From: an uncultured Bacillaceae bacterium
GTDB taxonomy: Bacteria; Bacillota; Bacilli; Bacillales; Bacillaceae_L
Reading direction: 5' to 3'
Length of the DNA: 64,000 nt
Assembly (NCBI GenBank): GCA_947497585.1
Contig: CANMHG010000010.1
Location: 1-64,000, forward strand
Below, piece by piece: positions 20,807 through 29,438 of this stretch. The notes beneath the pieces are model-generated. The model did no database searches and was not told the origin of the DNA. It saw nothing but the letters and a program-made list of their open reading frames with translations. The position numbers and the translations under genes were made by a program. Position 1 is the stretch's first letter. Every line of letters begins with the position of its first letter.

Positions 20807-21256
20807 TTAATCGTATATTTTTTCTCTGAATATATGAACTATTTCCTTCTTATCAGAAGTTATAATATCCAATATACCTTCTGGATAAGTTGGTTTAAGC
20901 TTTAATTCTTCAATTGTACGCCAAATCAGCTTTACTTCATGTGGTTTTTCTTTATGTAATAGAAAATCCTCAAAATTAGTAGGAATACAACACCAGTGAA
21001 TTAATGTGCAGTTGTGTATCTTTTCTCCTTTATATTCAATGATATTTTCATTAATACAAGCAAGTTCTCCAACAATTATATGTAAATCATATTCTTCCAG
21101 CATTTCTCTTTTAATTGCTTTAACACCAGTTTCACAATATTCTACGCTTCCACCAGGAAGACGATAAAAACTTTCTTGTAAATCACATTGTACTAATAAT
21201 TTTGTTTTATCATTATTAAGTATTATTGCTTCTGCTCGTAATAAAGGTCTAAGCAT
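20807..21256 (-). CDS. Nudix hydrolase
   Basis: A 149-residue Nudix protein. The Nudix box is GGSVEYCETGVKAIKREMLE plus EYDL near residues 35-58; the REmLEE catalytic glutamates are present while the usual final Gly is replaced by Asp. It hydrolyses a nucleoside diphosphate derivative of unknown identity. It lies outside the cassette array but resembles three Nudix genes within it. Confidence 0.88.
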   Translation of the reverse strand: MLRPLLRAEAIILNNDKTKLLVQCDLQESFYRLPGGSVEYCETGVKAIKREMLEEYDLHIIVGELACINENIIEYKGEKIHNCTLIHWCCIPTNFEDFLLHKEKPHEVKLIWRTIEELKLKPTYPEGILDIITSDKKEIVHIFREKIYD

Positions 21257-21379
21257 AAAGTTACCCTCACAATTTTATTTACTTCTTTATTCTAAGCAAG
21301 AGTTACGTCTATTCCATATATCAATTAAGTATTACTGTCATAAAAGACAAAATTCATAGCTATTGTATGTTCACCAACA

Positions 21380-21940
21380 TTAAAGTGTAGATTTATCTTT
21401 TAAGATTTTTGCGTACTGCTCGATTTCATTTAACACTCTTGTTCTACCTTTTTCACTTTGTGTCCAATTAGTAGGTATAATATTTCTCCTATCTTGGAGT
21501 GGTAATACATCTAGTACCTTTTCATCGCTTGCATAAATAGTAGCTAATAAGTAGAATCGTTTACAAAAAAATGATTTTCCAGCCAGTAAGATGTTTTTAT
21601 TACTAGTGTCATTGAGAAACCTAAATGCAGATTCAATTACACCTTCAACGCCTGTTATGCCGTCAACACTCGTCTGAATTGGGACTATCTTTTCCTTCTC
21701 GATGCCTCCATTCATTAATAGAGGGGCATAGTAATCATACTCACTACATTCTAAGAAAGTATTAAAAACGTTTGGAATCATAATTAAATTAGTACTATAA
21801 AGCTTATAAAAATCTAATAATTGTTCATTTAACTCTTGAAAATGACCCGGGTGATAAAGAATTACATCGGGATGTTCGAAATGATTCATTCTCTCCATAA
21901 ATACCATTTCATCTATAAATTTTATAGTTAGATTATTCAA
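21380..21940 (-). CDS. YdcF/ElyC-like (DUF218) protein
   Basis: A 186-residue soluble protein with a pattern like the YdcF group: an early Gly-poor strand DVILYHPG, NGGIEKEKIVPIQTSVDGIT (the GGI-E motif), NILLAGKSFFCKRFYLLA and a closing NWTQSEKGRTRVLNEI. Start TTG 21940 behind GGAGG. The assignment is moderate; the activity is unknown. Confidence 0.6.
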   Translation of the reverse strand: MNNLTIKFIDEMVFMERMNHFEHPDVILYHPGHFQELNEQLLDFYKLYSTNLIMIPNVFNTFLECSEYDYYAPLLMNGGIEKEKIVPIQTSVDGITGVEGVIESAFRFLNDTSNKNILLAGKSFFCKRFYLLATIYASDEKVLDVLPLQDRRNIIPTNWTQSEKGRTRVLNEIEQYAKILKDKSTL

Positions 21941-22127
21941 TATTGAGCTTCCTCCTACATATAAACTATTAAATTGATTAATTCAACAGAACAACCTTGA
22001 GTAATCATTTAACTAACCTCGCATTTATCATATTATTCACTTCTCATAATTCTCTATCAGAGTAGAATTTACCTTCTTCTACCAAACTGCACAAATGCCC
22101 CACCCCTTTACCAAGGTGTGAATTTAA

Positions 22128-22150
22128 GCCCCAATTGTATAATTGGGGGC
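22128..22150. terminator. hairpin in the 21.9-22.4 kb gap
   Basis: CCCCAATT and AATTGGGG pair around GTAT. It could be a terminator, but no T run follows on either strand. Apart from this and the relic at 22253-22330, nothing else is seen in the gap. Confidence 0.4.
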
Positions 22151-22252
22151 CTGAATAAATTAGACACTAAGATTGCATCCCGTTTCACATAGGTCTATAA
22201 AATTAAAGATCTTTACTGTACAGTATGAGTCTAATTTCTCACATGACAAAAA

Positions 22253-22330
22253 GCACCCAACCCTTAGTGCCATTAAACTCTATATGTTAACATTCACCTA
22301 CTCAGTTCCCGCTGGTGCTTTATCTTGTTG
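22253..22330 (-). pseudogene. relic of the yokU-kamA 3' end
   Basis: 22298-22330 read on the minus strand encode QQDKAPAGTE and stop; intact KamA ends DQDKAPAGNE. Just beyond is a hairpin (22253-22270, minus GGCACTAAGG...GGGTGCTTTTTG) like the terminator after yokU (49514-49534). The yokU part itself is lost. It is the third and shortest copy of this region in the window. Confidence 0.6.
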
Positions 22331-22429
22331 AATGTGAACATAATATATTATTGATTATCGATTTTTGTTCAATAAAGTTTAAGGAATGCATAACCTATTG
22401 TATTAAAAACTAAAATTGGGGCGATTTTA

Positions 22430-23458
22430 TTGAAAAAAAATAACCTGGATTTCTTTGGTGAAGTGTTAATGAACCGAGTTCGTTATGAAACTATTGACGA
22501 CTGTGAAAGAATTATAGATGCAAAAATGAGAGATGAAGAAAGTGTGAAAATTCATGTTACATTATCAGAGAATGAAAAAGAACTGACCAGAAGTAAAATT
22601 GTTAATACCACATTAAATAATTTATTGTGTACATTAGAACATGAAAAATCATTAAAATTAGTAACACATCAATTACATATGACTTATAAAAATGATAAAC
22701 GTCGCGTACGTGTTTTTTTGCCGGAAAATTATGATAAAGATTTGACCAAAAACTATCCGGTTGTCTATATGCATGATGGCCAAAATGTTTTCTTCTGTAG
22801 TGAAGCTTATAGTGGGTATTCTTGGAAAGTTATTCAGGCAATTAAACTAAACCCAGATTTACCGAAGATGATTGTTGTTGGGATTGATAACGCTGAACAT
22901 GATCGAATTAATGAATATACGCCTTGGAAGATTACTGAAAGCCCACTTCCAGAAGATATTGAACTAGGCGGAAGAGGTATAGAGTTTGCTGAGTTTGTTA
23001 TGAAAGTCGTAAAGCCCTTTATCGATAAACATTACCGAACTAAATCGGATAAATACCATACAGCGATGATTGGCAGTTCACTAGGAGGAAATATTTCGGC
23101 CTATATGGGTATTAGGTATAAAGATAAAATTGGTGGTTTAGGCATTTTTTCTTTAGCCAATTGGATTACAAGTAAAGCCTTTGACAGTTATATTTCTAGA
23201 GAAGAGTTGGATCCTGAGCAACGGGTGTACATTCAAGTTGGCACTCAGGAAGGCGATGATACCGATCGACAATTGATGAATGGAAATATGAAGCAGGCAT
23301 ATATCGATTGCTCGCTTAAGTATTATAAACAATTGATAAAAGGCTCTGTTCCAATTGATAGCATTCAATTAAGTATTTTTGCTGATGAAGAACATAATGA
23401 AAAAGCTTGGGCAAAACACTTGCCAGAATGTTTACGTTTCTTAAGTGAAAAGTGGTAA
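22430..23458 (+). CDS. esterase-family alpha/beta hydrolase with an extra N-terminal domain
   Basis: A 342-residue protein. Residues about 85-342 are a putative esterase (Esterase D type): VYMHDGQNVFF, the nucleophile elbow MIGSSLGGNISA (Ser near residue 215), and a late His in EEHNEKAW. Residues 1-80 (FFGEVLMNRVRYETIDDCER and TLNNLLCTLEHE) do not belong to that fold and look like a separate small Bacillus protein. The join may be natural or a fusion caused by the rearrangement marked by the kamA relic just upstream. Start TTG 22430. Confidence 0.82.
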   Translation: MKKNNLDFFGEVLMNRVRYETIDDCERIIDAKMRDEESVKIHVTLSENEKELTRSKIVNTTLNNLLCTLEHEKSLKLVTHQLHMTYKNDKRRVRVFLPENYDKDLTKNYPVVYMHDGQNVFFCSEAYSGYSWKVIQAIKLNPDLPKMIVVGIDNAEHDRINEYTPWKITESPLPEDIELGGRGIEFAEFVMKVVKPFIDKHYRTKSDKYHTAMIGSSLGGNISAYMGIRYKDKIGGLGIFSLANWITSKAFDSYISREELDPEQRVYIQVGTQEGDDTDRQLMNGNMKQAYIDCSLKYYKQLIKGSVPIDSIQLSIFADEEHNEKAWAKHLPECLRFLSEKW

Positions 23459-23491
23459 TAAATAACCTGAATATTCATATTTGTATGATTT

Positions 23492-23522
23492 AAGTAATAG
23501 AGGAATCTATTACTTTTTTTTG
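23492..23522 (+). terminator. terminator
   Basis: AGTAATAGA and TCTATTACT pair around GGAA, followed by eight T. It separates the first esterase gene from the ATP-grasp gene. Confidence 0.88.
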
Positions 23523-23589
23523 AATATATTTTTGAAGTTTAGTTTTATTATAAATTGATATATTGGTAACTCATGAAAGGAGCTTATTT

Positions 23590-24777
23590 ATGAATTTTAT
23601 TTTGATATCACCATATTATCCAAGTAATTTTCAGGCATTTGCTCATCGATTAAAAGATGCAGGTGTCAATGTTTTAGGTATTGGAGAAGAGCCATATGAC
23701 CAATTAGGTCCAGACTTACAAAACTCTTTAACAGAATATTATCGTGTGAATAATTTAGAAGATTTAGATGAAGTGAAACGTGCTGTTGCCTTTTTATTTT
23801 ATAAATATGGTCCAATTGACCGCATTGAATCCAATAACGAACATTGGCTAGAACTTGATGCCGAGTTACGTGAGCAATTTAACGTATACGGAAATAAAAC
23901 GAATGACTTGAAAAAAGTTAAGTATAAATCTGAAATGAAGAAGCTGTTTAGAAAAGCAGATATACCTGTTGTAGAAGGAAGAATCATTAAAACTAATATT
24001 GATTTATATAAATCTATTGATGAATTAGGACTGCCCGTTATCGCTAAACCTGATAATGGAGTTGGATCAGCTGCAACCTATAAATTAAGTTCAGAAGAGG
24101 ATGTACGTCATTTTAAAGAAGTATGGGGAGAAGCACAAGTGTACTTCTTAGAACCATATGTCGAAGGAGGCGTGCTTTGTACATTTGATGGTTTAATAGA
24201 CCAGGAAGGGAACATTGTATTCCAAACAAGCTTTACATATAATATGCCAACTCTGGAACTCGTTAAGGGCCAGTTGGATATGGCTTATGTGATTCAGAAG
24301 GAAATTGATCCAAAACTCGAAGCTTATGGAAAGAGGATTGTGGAAGCTTTTGGAATGAAAGAACGCTTTTTCCATATTGAGTTTTTCAAATTAGAAAATG
24401 AGGATTATGTTGCACTCGAATATAATAACCGTCTGGCGGGTGGCTACACGATTGATATGTACAATTTCGCGAACTCCATTGATTTATTCGCTCAGTATGC
24501 TTCTCTTGTCAAAGGAGAAGAATTTAAGAAGTCCGTTGTCGAAAAGCAGTTTTGTGTTGGTATAACACAGCGTGATGCGTATGAGTATCAACATGATAAG
24601 AATGCCATTTATGAACGATTTGGCGACCGTGTTAAGTTTGAGCAGCGCATGCCTGATGCATTTGCGGAACTCCAAGGAAATCAATTCTATGCGATTAATG
24701 CAGATTCCCTTGAAGAAGTAGATGAAATTATCCGTTTTATACATGAGCGAAAAAAGGAGATTCTTTTATGCATATAG
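23590..24777 (+). CDS. ATP-grasp domain protein
   Basis: A 395-residue ATP-grasp ligase. An N-terminal pre-ATP-grasp domain (ILISPYYPSNFQAFAHRLKD) is followed by the ATP-binding part with IAKPDNGVGSAATYKL (near residue 150), FLEPYVEGG and the metal site FHIEFFKLENEDYVALEYNN (near 265-285). Such enzymes join a carboxylate to an amine or thiol; the substrate is unknown. GAAAGGAG precedes ATG 23590. Its 3' end overlaps the next esterase gene by 10 bp, so the two are co-translated. Confidence 0.88.
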   Translation: MNFILISPYYPSNFQAFAHRLKDAGVNVLGIGEEPYDQLGPDLQNSLTEYYRVNNLEDLDEVKRAVAFLFYKYGPIDRIESNNEHWLELDAELREQFNVYGNKTNDLKKVKYKSEMKKLFRKADIPVVEGRIIKTNIDLYKSIDELGLPVIAKPDNGVGSAATYKLSSEEDVRHFKEVWGEAQVYFLEPYVEGGVLCTFDGLIDQEGNIVFQTSFTYNMPTLELVKGQLDMAYVIQKEIDPKLEAYGKRIVEAFGMKERFFHIEFFKLENEDYVALEYNNRLAGGYTIDMYNFANSIDLFAQYASLVKGEEFKKSVVEKQFCVGITQRDAYEYQHDKNAIYERFGDRVKFEQRMPDAFAELQGNQFYAINADSLEEVDEIIRFIHERKKEILLCI

Positions 24778-25505
24778 AACAGTTAAGCCATTGGAGTGGT
24801 GAATTAGGACGTGAAATGTTGTTGAACAGATACGGACACAGTGGCATGCCAATCGTAGTGTTTCCTTCATCTGGAGGGACTCATTCTGAATACTATAATT
24901 TTGGAATGATTGATGTGTGTCATGACTTTATTGAATCCGGTAAAGTTCAATTTTTCACATTGGCTAGTATAGATAGCGAAAGTTGGTTACACGACTCAAA
25001 ACCGGCCCATGACCGTGCATTAGCTCATGAGGCATATGATCGTTATGTGATTTCAGAAGCTATACCATTTATTAAACATAAAACAGGTTGGTTTGATCCA
25101 ATGATGACAACGGGTTGTAGTATGGGGGCATATCATGCGTTAAACTTTTTGTTGAGACATCCTGACGTCTTTCAAACAACCGTTGCACTTAGCGGTGTAT
25201 TCGATGTACGTTTCTTTGCTGGAGATTACGGAAATAATCCGCTTGTGTACGAAAATTCACCGAGTGATTACATATGGAATCAAAATGACGGCTGGTTTAT
25301 TGATCGATATCGTTCAGCAGATATCATTATTTGTACCGGTCTGGGTGATTGGGAACAAGATGGGCTGCCTTCATACCTTTCATTAAAAGAAGCCTTTGAA
25401 CAAAAACAAATTCCAGCGTGGTTTGATGAGTGGGGCGAAGATGTTTCGCATGATTGGGTTTGGTGGCGACGCCAAATGCCGTATTATTTAGGAAAGTTAT
25501 TTTAA
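24768..25505 (+). CDS. esterase-family alpha/beta hydrolase
   Basis: A 245-residue hydrolase with nucleophile elbow TGCSMGAYHALNFL (Ser near residue 118), an Asp in GDWEQDG and His in EDVSHDWVWW, a complete putative triad. No signal peptide is seen. It overlaps the ATP-grasp gene by 10 bp and its ribosome site AAAAAGGAG lies inside that gene. Together with the first esterase it likely processes the ATP-grasp product. Confidence 0.87.
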   Translation: MHIEQLSHWSGELGREMLLNRYGHSGMPIVVFPSSGGTHSEYYNFGMIDVCHDFIESGKVQFFTLASIDSESWLHDSKPAHDRALAHEAYDRYVISEAIPFIKHKTGWFDPMMTTGCSMGAYHALNFLLRHPDVFQTTVALSGVFDVRFFAGDYGNNPLVYENSPSDYIWNQNDGWFIDRYRSADIIICTGLGDWEQDGLPSYLSLKEAFEQKQIPAWFDEWGEDVSHDWVWWRRQMPYYLGKLF

Positions 25506-25514
25506 TAAAATGTC

Positions 25515-25550
25515 AAAAAACATCAGTCAGTTGAGTCGCTGGTGTTTTTT
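25515..25550 (+). terminator. terminator of ATP-grasp/esterase operon
   Basis: AAAAAACATCAG and CTGGTGTTTTTT form a stem followed directly by the left edge of the cassette array. Confidence 0.85.
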
Positions 25551-25562
25551 ACTGTGGATTTT

Positions 25563-25694
25563 AATAAATAAAAAAATTATGCCATAAAGAAATTCCATAT
25601 TAAGCCTCCTTGAGTTCAGAACCTTATAATACTATCTATCTTCGCTCCAATAATGAAATAAGCTTTTCTCTTGTTCCAGAAACGCCCCCGTTAG
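25563..25694. repeat. 132-bp direct repeat, copy 1
   Basis: Matches 30336-30467 base for base over 132 bp with about five differences. It contains the first codons (MEFLYGI) and ribosome site of the coiled-coil gene at 30183 and the complete site upstream of it. The rest of the gene is missing here, so this is a cut cassette at the array's left edge. Confidence 0.9.
25625..25694 (-). repeat. cassette site 1 (interrupted by IS110 element)
   Basis: Arm ACTATCTATCTTCGCTCC, hairpin around TTGTTC, core GCCCCCGTTAG on the plus strand. The usual TTCAATAA that should follow the core is absent; TAGTTCAGTA, which fits it, appears at 27248 on the other side of the IS110 element. Confidence 0.75.
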
Positions 25695-25699
25695 CCACC

Positions 25700-25953
25700 C
25701 ATGAAGCGCAAAATTCAGCGCTTCACCACAGAGAATGAAAATGGTTTTAAACCGTCAATACTGAATCTACGGCTGGGAGAGGAAGGTCGATAAACTATGG
25801 TGCGTTAGAGCCCATCCGTTAGTCTGACTCCACCGACCACGGTGCACCACTGACTGTCGCTCCCTCACGGGAAGCACACATGGTAGATTAATCCTATTCT
25901 GGTTGATGCACCAGCCTCTAATAATAATCATCGCCGTAGAAAGGATGTTTTCA
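25700..25953 (+). other. possible bridge RNA region of the IS110 element
   Basis: The non-coding stretch before the transposase is 250 bp and structured (for example GAAGCGC/GCGCTTC at 25704-25726 and several C/G-rich stems at 25820-25880). In IS110-group elements this region makes the bridge RNA that pairs with target and donor. The assignment is from position and architecture, not from a match. Confidence 0.4.
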
Positions 25954-27177
25954 ATGGATGTAGTCATTGAAAGAGCATGTGGTATGGATGTCCATAAGGA
26001 CAATATCACCGCATGTATAATCACGCCTGAAGGAAAGGAGATTCAAACATTTTCTACTAAGACTGTGTTTTTGATCCAACTAGTTGACTGGATTAAACAA
26101 CACAATTGTACGCATGTTGCGATGGAGAGCACAAGTGTCTACTGGAAGCCTATCGTGAATTTACTTGAAGCTGAAGATATTGAGTTTCTAGTTGTAAATG
26201 CCCAACATATGAAGGCTGTTCCAGGACGTAAAACAGATGTCAAAGATGCTGAATGGATTGCCAAACTTCTTCGCCACGGACTAATAAAAGCAAGTTATAT
26301 ACCTGACCGAAATCAACGTGAATTACGTGAACTTGTTCGTTATCGTCGAAGCATTATCGAAGAACGTGCTAGACAGCACAACCGAATTCAAAAAGTGTTA
26401 GAAGGTGCGAATATAAAACTAGGTTCTGTTGTTTCAGATGTAATGGGAGTTTCAGCTAGAAATATGCTTAACGCAATTGCAGAAGGTGAAGAAGATCCTG
26501 AAATACTAGCAAACTTCGCTCAACGTACATTAAAAAAGAAGAAAGAAGAGTTAGAGCTAGCTCTTAAAGGATATATTAGTTCGCATCAGCGCCTTATGTT
26601 GAAGACTATTTTAAAGCACATTGATTTTCTAACTGAACAAATCGAGATGCTAGATTCTGAGGTAGTGGAAAGAGTGAGCTCTTATCAAGAAGATATTGAT
26701 CGATTGGATTCTATTCCGGGTATAGCTAGACGAATGGCTGAACAAATTCTATCTGAAATTGGTACTGATGTTAAAAATCAATTTCCAAGTGCATCTCACA
26801 TGTGTTCCTGGGCAGGTTTGGTACCTGGGCATAATGAAAGTGCAGGAAAGAGGAAATCAGCCAAAACTAAAAAAGGCAACAAATACTTGAGATCAGCATT
26901 AACTGAAGCAGCTCATTCAGTAAAAGGTTCTAAGAACTATCTCGGAGCACTCTACCGGCGAACAGCCTCGCGAAAAGGCAAGAGACGAGCCGGAATTGTA
27001 GTCGCTCATGCGATGATGAGAATAGCGTATTACCTTTTAACTCGTGAAGAAATGTATGTAGACTTAGGCGAAGACTACTTTGACAAACAGAGACAGCAAT
27101 CGATTGTAAAACATTCACTTCGAAGACTCGAAAGCTTAGGATACACAGTAACCTTAGAAGAACCTGAAGCATCTTAA
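25954..27177 (+). CDS. IS110 family transposase
   Basis: A 407-residue DEDD transposase. N-terminal RuvC-like domain: CGMDVHKDN (first Asp), VAMESTSVYW (Glu) and RKTDVKDAEWIAKLLRHG (Asp pair). Coiled middle, then the C-terminal Transposase_20 domain with LDSIPGIARRMAEQILSEIG and SWAGLVPGHNESAGKRK, which holds the conserved catalytic Ser. The start at 25954 follows GAAAGGA. It appears intact. Confidence 0.93.
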   Translation: MDVVIERACGMDVHKDNITACIITPEGKEIQTFSTKTVFLIQLVDWIKQHNCTHVAMESTSVYWKPIVNLLEAEDIEFLVVNAQHMKAVPGRKTDVKDAEWIAKLLRHGLIKASYIPDRNQRELRELVRYRRSIIEERARQHNRIQKVLEGANIKLGSVVSDVMGVSARNMLNAIAEGEEDPEILANFAQRTLKKKKEELELALKGYISSHQRLMLKTILKHIDFLTEQIEMLDSEVVERVSSYQEDIDRLDSIPGIARRMAEQILSEIGTDVKNQFPSASHMCSWAGLVPGHNESAGKRKSAKTKKGNKYLRSALTEAAHSVKGSKNYLGALYRRTASRKGKRRAGIVVAHAMMRIAYYLLTREEMYVDLGEDYFDKQRQQSIVKHSLRRLESLGYTVTLEEPEAS

Positions 27178-27307
27178 ACTAGTCAACTATCTATAGTGAA
27201 CATCAGATCGGCGCTCTCCTATTTTTAAAAATTGAATGAGCTGCGTCTAGTTCAGTATTGCCTTTTTTACTAAATTCCAGAAGTTTATTTTCATGGTAGT
27301 TTAACAT

Positions 27308-27715
27308 TTACCATGCTATCATTGGTTTTCTACATATCTTTGTATAATCTTCATTCTCCGCTAATTTTCTTACCTTTACATCACTTAAATTCCATTCTGT
27401 TTGAGATTTGTTTTCAACCTTTAATGTTAACAAGTGATATGGTGGCATTATTGCCCTTTCATATGTTACGAATTGATAAGTTATTTCATATCTGTAAGCT
27501 TGGTCAGGTTTAGTTTTAACCTCAACAACCTTGCAAAAATCAGACAGATATATCTCTCCAAAATAATCCTTAATTGCTTTTGATTCCAACGGAGATAAGA
27601 AGGTATAAATTATATCTTCAAGTGTCATTTCATAACGGCTTTTATTTGCTTCTGCAAATACTTGCGTTGTTGTCAAAAAAAATAAACATAAAATCATTAG
27701 AATTTTTAATTTCAT
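27308..27715 (-). CDS. exported DUF3888-like protein
   Basis: A 135-residue protein with a signal peptide (LKILMILCLFFLTTTQVFA, cleavage after AEA or AFA-like site) and a domain EDIIYTFLSPLESKAIKDYF that fits the DUF3888 group of secreted Bacillus proteins of unknown function. Two late Cys residues could form a disulphide. Ribosome site AAAGGTAGG. First full cassette to the right of the IS110 element. Confidence 0.7.
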   Translation of the reverse strand: MKLKILMILCLFFLTTTQVFAEANKSRYEMTLEDIIYTFLSPLESKAIKDYFGEIYLSDFCKVVEVKTKPDQAYRYEITYQFVTYERAIMPPYHLLTLKVENKSQTEWNLSDVKVRKLAENEDYTKICRKPMIAW

Positions 27716-27777
27716 ATAAAATACCTACCTTTTATTGCATTTTGTAGGTATTTTCTCCAACCGCCTAACAAACATTC

Positions 27778-27863
27778 TTATTCAACTATCCTGTCGTATT
27801 GGATAATAAAATCCGCAAAAGAGGGACTTATCCTTATTTAAGATAAGTTCCCTTTACTTCAAT
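27778..27863 (-). repeat. cassette site 2
   Basis: Plus strand: arm ATTCAACTATCCTG, hairpin GGGACTTATC/GATAAGTTCCC, core CCCTTTACTTCAATA. The core supplies the TAA stop of the next gene (27854-27856). Confidence 0.8.
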
Positions 27864-28036
27864 ATAGAACTTTCTTTAACTTTCCTAAATTCATTTATAA
27901 CACAAGCAACTAGTGAGACTAATACTCCACAAAGGCATATAAACAGACCAAATGCTGATGGCGCACCACTAGTTGAAGACAGAATAATCGCTATTCCAAA
28001 TAATGATATTGATATGCCTAAAAGTGATAAATGCAT
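27854..28036 (-). CDS. small two-pass membrane protein, 60 aa
   Basis: Sixty residues with two hydrophobic segments (about 2-20 and 28-48) and a basic tail EFRKVKESSILK. AGGAGGAG precedes the ATG. Its stop codon lies inside the core of site 2, which is a neat sign of cassette boundaries being reused. Function unknown. Confidence 0.68.
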   Translation of the reverse strand: MHLSLLGISISLFGIAIILSSTSGAPSAFGLFICLCGVLVSLVACVINEFRKVKESSILK

Positions 28037-28112
28037 TGGTTAAACTCCTCCTAAATATATAGATCTCTAACGACTACCAATCATAATCAAATTGCCTGCT
28101 TCTATAACTTCC

Positions 28113-28216
28113 TTGTTAACTAGTTATTCTCCTTCTTCTCCACAATAAAATAGACAAGCACCTGTCAGCTAATCTATCATATTTCTTATTAAAGAAGCGC
28201 ATCCGTTACTTTAATA
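28113..28216 (-). repeat. cassette site 3
   Basis: Core GCATCCGTTACTTTAATA on the plus strand, 6 bp before the Nudix stop. The left arm is GTTAACTAGTTATTC; the hairpin is poorly conserved, so this is a decayed or variant site. Confidence 0.55.
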
Positions 28217-28639
28217 AAAATTATGACTATAATTGCTTTTTATGCAGTCAATTAAAAAGTCTCTATCTTCAGGAAAACTTAAACTAAGTTCCTTTAATTC
28301 GTCAATGTTTTTCCAAGCAATATCATAAATTAAATTATCAGGGTCTTGAATTTTTCTTTCCCCACCAACAATTTTCACCAAGAAATAGTGTACCTCAAAA
28401 GAAATATTGATTTCGTCATAAATACCCTTTTTCACCTTTATTTCATCAACTATTTCTGCAACATATCCTGTTTCTTCTTTGATTTCCCTAACACAACATT
28501 CTTCAAAAGTTTCATCTTTTTCTTGTCCCCCTGATGGAACTGACCAAGATTTTACTTCTTCTGGCTTTCCTTGTAATACCATAAGTAATTGACCATTCTC
28601 ATTGATACATACACCTGAAGACCCATACCACTTTTGCAT
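28211..28639 (-). CDS. Nudix hydrolase (cassette)
   Basis: A 142-residue Nudix protein with box GGQEKDETFEECCVREIKEE followed by TGY (residues about 37-59), all catalytic residues present. The strand order around it is standard. AAGGGGG precedes the ATG. It is one of three Nudix genes in the array; the substrate is not predictable. Confidence 0.9.
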   Translation of the reverse strand: MQKWYGSSGVCINENGQLLMVLQGKPEEVKSWSVPSGGQEKDETFEECCVREIKEETGYVAEIVDEIKVKKGIYDEINISFEVHYFLVKIVGGERKIQDPDNLIYDIAWKNIDELKELSLSFPEDRDFLIDCIKSNYSHNFY

Positions 28640-28700
28640 ATTAAATTACCCCCTTATATTGCTTTTTTAATAATATTTCTTTGTATAATAAGAAACCCCA

Positions 28701-28770
28701 TCTTCAACAATCCTGCTCTATAACGAAAGAAGCGACTGCTGCTTTTTCAACAATCGCTCACCTTTGTTGA
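28701..28770 (-). repeat. cassette site 4
   Basis: Plus strand: arm TTCAACAATCCTGCTC, hairpin GCGACTGCTGC/CAACAATCGC, core CTCACCTTTGTTGATA, just before the stop of the next gene (28781). Confidence 0.8.
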
Positions 28771-28780
28771 TACACCCCTT

Positions 28781-29206
28781 TTACTTAGGATTGATGTTCC
28801 TTTCAAATTCCTGTATCCATTTATAATCCAAAGGAGCATTTATCACCCTGTAAACACGGGTTGATACAACAACATCATGTTCAATGGTAAATCTTTCTGA
28901 ATCTCCATTTTTGTATCCGAGTAATAGTTCAAATCGTTCATTTTCATATTTGGAGGTCCACCCATGCTCATTTGTTAGTTTTACTTGGTATTGATTTAAA
29001 TAGTCAGCTAGTTTACTAATAGATTCTTGATCCGCTTTTTTAAGTTCAAATTGATAAGAGTCTTTATACTCAGTAATAATATGAACCTTATCAACGTTTC
29101 CTATATCTAATAGTTCACCCAGGTTTTGCTCACGGTATTTATAAGAATTAATTAAAATAACAGCAATAATGACTAACGACAGAGAAATAAAAAAATATTT
29201 CTTCAA
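28781..29206 (-). CDS. membrane-anchored hypothetical protein, 141 aa
   Basis: N-terminal hydrophobic anchor (residues 4-20) followed by an external domain with alternating charged and aromatic strands (YQFELKKADQESISKLADYL and ERFTIEHDVVVSTRVYRVIN). TTG start behind GGGGGGA. It lacks a lipobox Cys. No family recognised. Confidence 0.68.
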   Translation of the reverse strand: MKKYFFISLSLVIIAVILINSYKYREQNLGELLDIGNVDKVHIITEYKDSYQFELKKADQESISKLADYLNQYQVKLTNEHGWTSKYENERFELLLGYKNGDSERFTIEHDVVVSTRVYRVINAPLDYKWIQEFERNINPK

Positions 29207-29307
29207 GAATATCCCCCCTAAAAATCCTTGTACTAACTTAATATGTATAAATAGAACAATCTCATCTCCATATTAACATAATATTCCAGCATTAAATTTT
29301 ATAAGAA

Positions 29308-29364
29308 ATAGACGATCAAAATCATTGATCGCCTTGTTTAACTCTCGCCCCCAATAGTTAAAGA
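29308..29364 (-). repeat. cassette site 5 (second subtype)
   Basis: Plus strand: hairpin GACGATCA/TGATCG, then TTGTTTAACTCTCG and CCCCCAATAGTTAAAG. Sites 9 and 18 share this layout, in which the core reads CCAATAGTTTAA instead of CCGTTAGTTCAA. Confidence 0.7.
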
Positions 29365-29438
29365 AGCAACAGCATTATATGATATTTTTAATAAATATAT
29401 CTTTGTAAGTAAATAAAGCCTGTTTGACTAAGTTCACA

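Larger units (their letters stand above)
25692..27250 (+). mobile_element. IS110-family insertion sequence
   Basis: About 1.55 kb: a 250-bp non-coding left part, one transposase gene and a 70-bp right part. No terminal inverted repeats are visible, as expected for IS110. The left junction follows CCCGTTAG and the right junction precedes TAGTTCAGTA, so the element seems to have entered the core of cassette site 1. Exact ends are inferred. Confidence 0.78.
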
